A model generated the notes under the pieces. That model searched no databases. It had not been told where the DNA came from and saw only the letters and a list, made by a program, of their open reading frames with translations. Made by a program: the position numbers and the translations under genes. A stretch of 64,000 bases of DNA, from the NCBI GenBank assembly GCA_963922205.1, contig CAWUHX010000363.1, positions 124,001 to 188,000 of the forward strand. The letters run 5' to 3'. Shown here in pieces: positions 57,694 to 64,000 of this stretch; position 1 is the first letter of the stretch; each line of letters opens with the position of its first letter. The stretch comes from Romanomermis culicivorax (Eukaryota > Nematoda > Enoplea > Mermithida > Mermithidae).

Positions 57694-57836
57694 TTCTTAG
57701 AATTTTTTAAAAATATACTTCAAGGTTTAATAAATTGATGACTGTTAGATAAAATCATAACCTTCAAAGATTTCATTGGGATCAAGTGATGAATTCTAAA
57801 CATAAGTCTTTTCATGATTTCATATTAGGACACTAG

Positions 57837-58046
57837 TCTAGAAATGTAGAGAAAGTACACAGAGTACTAAATACAACTCCAGAAAGAATTTTCCATGTTC
57901 ATATCTTTGATGACTATGATGACTTTGATGACTTTGATGAATCAGTTTTAAACGCGTTTTCATTGGTTCCTATGGAGTCAATGACTGTGGAGTTACCATG
58001 TGGTTATCTTATTTTCTGTTCCATCTTCTACTATTCATTTGTGTGA
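57837..58046 (+). CDS. Unrecognised 69-codon ORF with DDYDDFDDFDE
   Basis: Open frame without an ATG at its start (the first Met is well inside). It holds ERIFHVHIFDDYDDFDDFDE and then NAFSLVPMESMTVELPCGYL. The Asp-rich part is encoded by a GATGACTTTGAT microsatellite-like repeat. It may be an internal exon. No family recognised. Confidence 0.3.
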   Translation, partial: SRNVEKVHRVLNTTPERIFHVHIFDDYDDFDDFDESVLNAFSLVPMESMTVELPCGYLIFCSIFYYSFV

Positions 58047-58430
58047 TGTGTATAATTTTCCATTCAGATAGAATTTTGCATTCAAAAAATTGTTAAAAGT
58101 AAAGTCAGTATATTAACAAATTCCCAGTTCGACATGGTATACAGTTAATCAGAACATTGTGAAAATCTGGAATGCTACTTGCTTTCCACCTTCATTATTT
58201 GGAATCAATTCAAGAAAAACAGACTATAGAATCTGATTTTCAGGCACTATTTTTGTTGAAATATTCTTAGTACAGGTTTGTTTGAGAGTTATGCTAGAGT
58301 ATGTAAAGAATCTGTCTTACATTAAAAAAATTTGTACCAAAGTATGATAGATTCACCTAAGACAAGCTCAATCATGATCAAAATAGAATCATAGATGTTA
58401 CACTTCTTCACCTAAAATTTTTTTGCAGCA

Positions 58431-59440
58431 ATGCCTGGTGGAATGATCTCGATTCTACTGAACATGTTGATGCTCATATCACCTCATCTTGGTAATGTAA
58501 TAATTCAGGAAATCAATTCAGACAATCCAACAAGGCCAGAGAAAAACGGATTTGTTGAGCTAATTGCATATGGTGGACATATTAGAAATACTTGGCTTTA
58601 GAACATCATCTCCACCACAGCATAAAAAATCAGCTCGTACACAAATATGTCCAAATAGAAATTACAATTGGCACTATGAATGACATTTGTCAAGCCAACA
58701 GTATTCTCGGCAATTTTTCAATTGATGGCATGAATGAAGAAATAATTTCCATGTCCGATGTACACTCAACACAAATGTTTACAAGAGACTCAGATTGAAA
58801 GAGGGTGGGAAACTACGTCATTTTTCAAGCCTTAATGAATACCTTATATTCAGGAGCACAAAAAAAGAATCATACCCGTCAAAGCCATCGAGGAAAATCT
58901 TGTTTGGTCTGAGTATTCGCCAAATGAGAAAAATCCTGGTCAATCGACTTTCAGATATAGACTATCCACAAAGTATTTTGACAATTCAAGTTAGATGTGT
59001 GATTCCATCCAGGAGTAACTGATCCTGCGGGCATCTTAAAGAAATCATAGGAGTCCAATCCATTGTTAATTGTTGAGCATCAAAAACAAAGTTTGCATCT
59101 ATCAATAATCAGGAAACTTCAGCAGAAAACCTCAGATAAACTACCTGAGCAATTCAAGCAAAAACAGATAGAAATGGAGCAAGAGAAGATGGGACAGTAT
59201 GCAGTGACAAGGTGAATTGTCAGATCTGTGTATAGAGGAGTCAAAATGAACCTGCCATTTTTGTCACATTCAAAAATGATTGAATTACAAGAATTAAATA
59301 GGATTAGTCTAGGATACTACTATTCAGTTACATGGCTGCACAGGGAAGACGGGAGTAATAAGCCAAAAAATGCATGAAATCTTGATAAAGCATTTGACGA
59401 AAAAATGCATGAAATCTTGATAAAGCATCAACAGATGCAA
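58431..59440 (+). pseudogene. Degenerate secreted-type gene, possible lamin-tail-like domain
   Basis: ATG at 58431, after a TTTTTTTGCAG acceptor, opens a hydrophobic leader (MISILLNMLMLISPHLG). Next comes VIIQEINSDNPTRPEKNGFVELIAYGG, quoted here in part: the pattern I-x-EIN-x-DNP...FVEL is reminiscent of lamin-tail (LTD) domains. Frameshifts follow, and later frames contain SLHLSIIRKLQQKTSDKL and a Gln/Glu-rich helix. It is a pseudogene at best. Near its end a roughly 36-bp stretch with GCATGAAATCTTGATAAAGC is directly repeated (59370 and 59406). Confidence 0.3.
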
Positions 59441-59754
59441 GACAGAATCACTACTTGATAGTCTACTTTCAAGCTTTGGAAAAAATACTTTAGAGATATA
59501 TTTCTATAAACTCATCTCGACTGCACTTGGATTTTTGAATGCTTTACTCAAATCCTGGGAAGGTAAATCACATGGATTCTTAAGATATATCAAAACTAAC
59601 TTGCGTGGTTCTGTTCCTGAGGGTGCAGCAGTTAAGCCAGGAAAGAATAATGGCTTATTTAACTATTAAATGACATGATGTAAAATGATTTATTTGCAAA
59701 AGTCATTTGCACTTAGCAATATGCAGGGCATTTGCAGCAATTTCATATTTTGAA

Positions 59755-61498
59755 TGATTTGAGGAAACATTCAATGTACTGCATAATTTTAACAATAAGC
59801 ATGGCCACAATTGGAGAGCTCATCCATGCCAACTTGCTGATGTACTTGATGTGAAAATGTATGAATTATCGTACATCTTTGAGGTGCAATGGATTACTTC
59901 AGAATTAACTGCTCTGAAGAATCTGAATCAATCTTGGGCTTTAGTTGTTACTGATTTAGTATCTATTTTCGCTGATAAATTCTTCAATGAGTTAACCAGT
60001 AATCAAGCAATAGCCATATCGGAAAAGTTAACAAATAAGAATTTCCTTCTGATTTTACAATTTACAGCAGATATGCTTTTCATGCTCTTACATTGGTTCA
60101 ACCGAATACAGCAAAGGTAAGCACATTTGAATAGCCATTGAAAAAACAGAGAGCTCAAGTAAAAGTCAATTACAAATCTATGGTTTTTTTATATTTGACG
60201 AAATAATCAAAAATATAGTCTACCTAATAGATCAATTGATATTTGGCGATCAAAATCTTCAAATCATGCATTGAGTCAGAAAATTGTTCTTTTCTGTCAT
60301 TGGGTATATATCACTTCTTGGCACTGCATGGAAAAACTATTCTATGGATCTTGATGAGTCTAAACATTTATGGCTGCTTGATGATATTTTTTTGGTCTTC
60401 TGTTGATATATTACACAATAAATAAAATCATTTTCAGAGCTGCAGTCCTGGTTGGTATGGAAAAATAGCATGACCAGATGTTGCAAACCTTTGAGGAAAT
60501 GGAAAAAACAGATGGTAGCTACTTCAGTTACTACTTGAACACTGTGGTATGCTCTGGAGCATCAACAAGAAAATGCTCACTAGATAATTATTGCAAGTCC
60601 ATAAATATTCAATGGGAGAATATTGAATTGGGAAAATGAACACAAATACATACTTTGAATGCACTCCGATGGATGATTTTTGATTCTATGAAGGATCAAG
60701 TCAATGAATACTTTCCAGAAGGATCCCTGAAGGTGCTTTAATTTAGTCCAACATTGAAAAAACCATTTAAGAAAGGGAAGTAGCATTAATGGTGATTACT
60801 TATTATGGGATTGAGAGTATTAGTGTGCAGAATAGGTGTAGCAGTTTTTCAGTGAGCCTAGTTAATAAATCATAATTGATATTAACTCCCTTTTGTGAAT
60901 ACTGATTCTCATATGTCAACTTGATAGGAATCTTTTTTCCATGATTTGGATATTGCCAGACAAATTCCATCAAATGGAGCGGAATATTACTATATGGTCA
61001 CTATGAGGTACAAACACTGGCAATTTGATTTGACTATAACCCAGACCCTATGAACAGACAATAGTCAATTTTTCTGGTGGAAATTGTGGCATCAACAGAT
61101 TTCTGCAGATTTCAAAAATCAGATGCAATGTATTTTTGGAAACATTATTTGACCAGTATCATTTGGAGTATCAGGACATTCAGTCACTGATAAGGGTCAT
61201 ACTAGTGCTTCCTATTGGAATTGCTTATGCTGAACATGGTTTTAGCATTATGAATCACATTCACACATCCAGGAGATCAAGTTTGAAACCAGATAGGATT
61301 GATGCATTCATGGGAATCTGCATCAATGGACCTGGAATGTCCAAATTTAATGCAGGAAGATATGCCAGAGCTTGGGTGAAAAAATATAACCATATGCACA
61401 CAGAGGAATCAATGCAGAAGTGGAAAAAAAGGGAAGAGGATGAAGAGGGAGAATTCGGAGGAAATAATATATTTCTTCCTCATGGTCCAATTTTTTGA
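59755..61498 (+). pseudogene. Second hAT transposase remnant (ZNF862-like C-terminal half)
   Basis: Exon ending at 60116 contains VQWITSELTALKNL, LVTDLV and the helical LTNKNFLLILQF region seen in ZNF862/KIAA1586-type hAT proteins. A GT-AG intron spans 60117-60437. The next exon (QTFEEMEKTDGSYFSYYL) has stops. At 61136-61498 the C-terminal dimerisation region reads IAYAEHGFSIMNHIHTSRRS and AFMGICINGP, ending in an acidic tail and TGA. The catalytic-core N-terminal half is missing. It is a different lineage from the copy at 32521-35028. Confidence 0.75.
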
Positions 61499-63399
61499 GA
61501 TTATCTTTTTGTCTTATAAATCACATATTTACATTACTCAACTTTTGTTCTCCTAATTATATATAAAATGATATTTTACAAGTAGTATATATAAATGGGC
61601 AGATTTCCTTTCCTAAAAATCACTATATGGCACAGAAGTTTCATTTCTTTATAATCAGCTGCTCAGCAAATGTCTCGAAAAGACCAGATAGTAATTCCTT
61701 TCGAGCACACATTGACCAATTTTTCTCGAATTACTATACCTTTCTGATGACGATCTTTCCAAAATTTTTTGCAATAATCAGTTTTTTACTGGTGTGGCGA
61801 ATGAATTTCCAAATCTAAGACCAGAGTAATACCCTCCATACCCCCCATAAGGTGCTCTGGTAGAGGACTATGAAGGTTGTGAAATTTGGAATACTGGTAA
61901 TTTGGGATACAGGAATTCTGGCTTTTAGGTTCCATTGCACCAAAAAACTACTTTTTTCACCAGTGTTACATGGAAATTCCCTCAAATTTTGTTGGATTAA
62001 AGTGATGCTACAAAAATTAAAGGCGTTATTGTGGAAAGAAACATAACTTCCACAGAGTAGACTATGGATTCATTTCAAATTGAGTCATAATGAAACTAGT
62101 TTTTGCCAATGCCACTCAACCAAAGATGATATAGAAATCTCTTATCACCATTCATGCCACTCCCATCTTATCGAGGTATCCTTTTCAAAATATTTTCCCA
62201 TCAAGGATATTCATTTGTCTTTTGATGGTTTCGAAATTTTCATGAAAAATGAGTAGCATCATGGCTCACAAAAATACATAGTTTACTTGATGACAAAACT
62301 TCTGTTGTATTCTTCAAAATCAAGAAACTAGCTGGTCACATTAGGCAGAACTTTGGAAAAATTACATTCGATATTACAAACATGCACTGAAGAGGATTTC
62401 ATTTGTTTGGAAATATCAAACTCTGTCCCAAGGTCATTTTTACAGTGCCAAATATCATCGTGTACTTCAACTAAAAAATGATTCCTACTCTAGTGCATAT
62501 GGGACAGTCCTAACATCTTAATTGGATTATGCTTTACTTTGTAGATAAACAATGGTTTCAAACAGCTCCTAGCTAATATGCTCAATGTATTAGTTCCTGT
62601 GAGGTATATGAAGAGAGTGGAACCAAAATCATTTTTGATCATGAGTAGTCTGAACTATCAGTTTTAACAATTTATTTTAAGAGATTTTTCAAGCCTGAAG
62701 TAGCTAAAAGTTTATTTATTCTGCAACTTTGCTTCAATATCCATTAGGAGGCTTCTTGGTGCACCATTCTACATTTTGGGGCTTGGAATTCAGTAAGTAA
62801 AACACCTCACCAGATGAGATTTTGTCTATTTTAGAAATTTTTGGAATCATCTCAGAAAAAAAACATGGTTATTTGCCATGTCACTTGATTCTTCTCTACA
62901 CTTGATGTCATCAATGCAAGTTTACCTAAATTTTGTCATTATTTAAAAGGAATAGGCCATTGTACATTCATTAAAAATTTGTTAGAATATCACAGGTTTT
63001 GTGGAACGAAAAAGATAACCTAACCAAACAGTTGGTACCAGGGCAACTCCATCTATATCACATTTTTTTCATAATGAGATAATGAGCTTTGAAAGTTGAA
63101 ATGGTCATGATAAATCAAATTCTAGAGTTATAATATCAAAAGTTTGTTATGTGATGATCCATTACATCTTTTAATGATTTTCGATTTGAATGAAATGATT
63201 ACATGTATATTTCAAGAGTGGGGGCCCCAAATGGGATATAGACGGTTTTTCGCTGAATATTTTGTCAACTCTTCAGTGATATAAATGGTTTTTACACTCC
63301 ATGTCAATGCATAAAAATAATTCAAAAAGTTTAAATATATTTGTTTATAACAAACATATCAACGTAATTTCAATTCTCTATAAAGCACAATAACATTCT
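61499..63399. other. No gene seen
   Basis: AT-rich sequence with no ORF of interest, apart from a 63-codon ORF at 61627-61818 with no features. Confidence 0.5.
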
Positions 63400-63981
63400 T
63401 TATTCTTCATATGAGTATTCTTCATCGTTCAATCTCCATTCAACTTGATCGATGGCTGGCAATGATCTGAAAAATAATTAGATTTTCAAAAAGCTTGTTT
63501 ATTTATAAGATCATAAAAAAACTCACTCAAACCAGAAATGATACTCAGGCGGAATTGGTCTTGCAGTACAAAGTGACACCAAATCGACTTTCTTTGACCT
63601 TTGAAATTGGTATTTGTTTTCCATAAAGTGGCTTGAAATGGAACACTTCTGGCCGTCCTCTCTTTTTTCGCAGTTCGGCATTGATGATCTTAATAGTCTT
63701 AGGTGTATTTTTTTCATCAAAAGCCTTCTCTTAAAAATTACCTTCCAATTTTCATCATCATGGGCGTATTTAACCTTGATCAAATACATGTCAACTTTTT
63801 TGAATCGTATGCACTTCGTCCTCAACCACTATACAGTTTGACCATCATTATCTTTGTCGATTCGACCCATAATACTAACTGAGCATCTTTTAAATCGATA
63901 AAATCCTGATGGTACATCTGGATCACTTTGTACAGTGTAGTTTTGAGGATCGGGCTTTTTTAATGACATTGAGCCATTCAT
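63400..63981 (-). pseudogene. Unrecognised minus-strand two-exon gene, frame-shifted
   Basis: Reading leftward, an ATG at 63981 opens MNGSMSLKKPDPQNYTVQS, then DVPSGFYRFKRC, a TAG near 63836 and KKVDMYLIKVKYAHDDENW. A frameshift near 63730 leads to INAELRKKRGRPEVFHFKP, with an AT-hook-like RKKRGRP. A second shift near 63570 leads to PIPPEYHFWFE. A 60-bp GT-AG intron (63467-63526) then joins in phase to a last exon ending DQVEWRLNDEEYSYEE and TAA at 63400-63402, next to an AATAAA signal. The precise splice phase and terminal signal suggest a real former gene. Family unknown. Confidence 0.5.
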
Positions 63982-64000
63982 GATGTGTGAAAATTGATGT

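Overview
The window is AT-rich eukaryotic DNA, very probably from an invertebrate animal. It has short GT-AG introns of about 49-66 bp, multi-exon transposase remnants, a degenerate Polinton/Maverick (an adenovirus-like, protein-primed element family of animal and protist genomes), hAT transposons and an antisense LTR-type gag. No intact host gene, tRNA, rRNA or CRISPR array was recognised. Almost everything readable is mobile-element or satellite debris, so the locus looks like a repeat-rich, probably heterochromatic segment. Species cannot be named from the sequence.

Region 1 (1-30027) is a head-to-tail tandem array of an 11.48-kb unit. Units 1 (1-11477) and 2 (11478-22959) are almost identical. 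Unit 3 (22960-30027) is older or more diverged, carries its own deletions and stops abruptly. Each full unit holds, in order: part of a roughly 176-bp satellite; an antisense ORF of 114 codons; a hairpin-rich hAT-like end; a G-run block; a multi-exon pseudogene X that resembles tyrosine-recombinase-like proteins; a following pseudogene Y; a 4.6-kb degenerate Polinton (packaging ATPase, integrase with chromodomain, adenain-type protease, membrane protein, penton-like minor capsid, small virion-type protein); and more satellite.

Region 2 (about 31.1-37.7 kb) is a diverged relative of the X/Y gene. It is split by a hAT transposon and an inverted satellite block, and it lacks the Polinton, so it preserves the unoccupied site at 37314.

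Region 3 (37.7-50 kb) holds a complete hAT-type MITE with 8-bp target duplications (38881-39935), copies of a related non-coding repeat family, a second Polinton fragment (major capsid pseudogene with a 58-bp intron, 41758-42780) and a 366-bp tandem duplication.

Region 4 (50-64 kb) holds a third diverged X copy, an antisense gag remnant, small unidentified exons, a second hAT transposase remnant (59755-61498) and the 3' part of an unrecognised minus-strand gene at the right edge.

The elements do not form one working pathway. The coherent story is layered: an X/Y gene repeat received a Polinton, gained satellite next to it, and the composite was then amplified in tandem while decaying. I found no convincing new functional system. 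The empty/occupied site pair, the intron-bearing Polinton capsid gene and the composite amplicon are the most informative signals.
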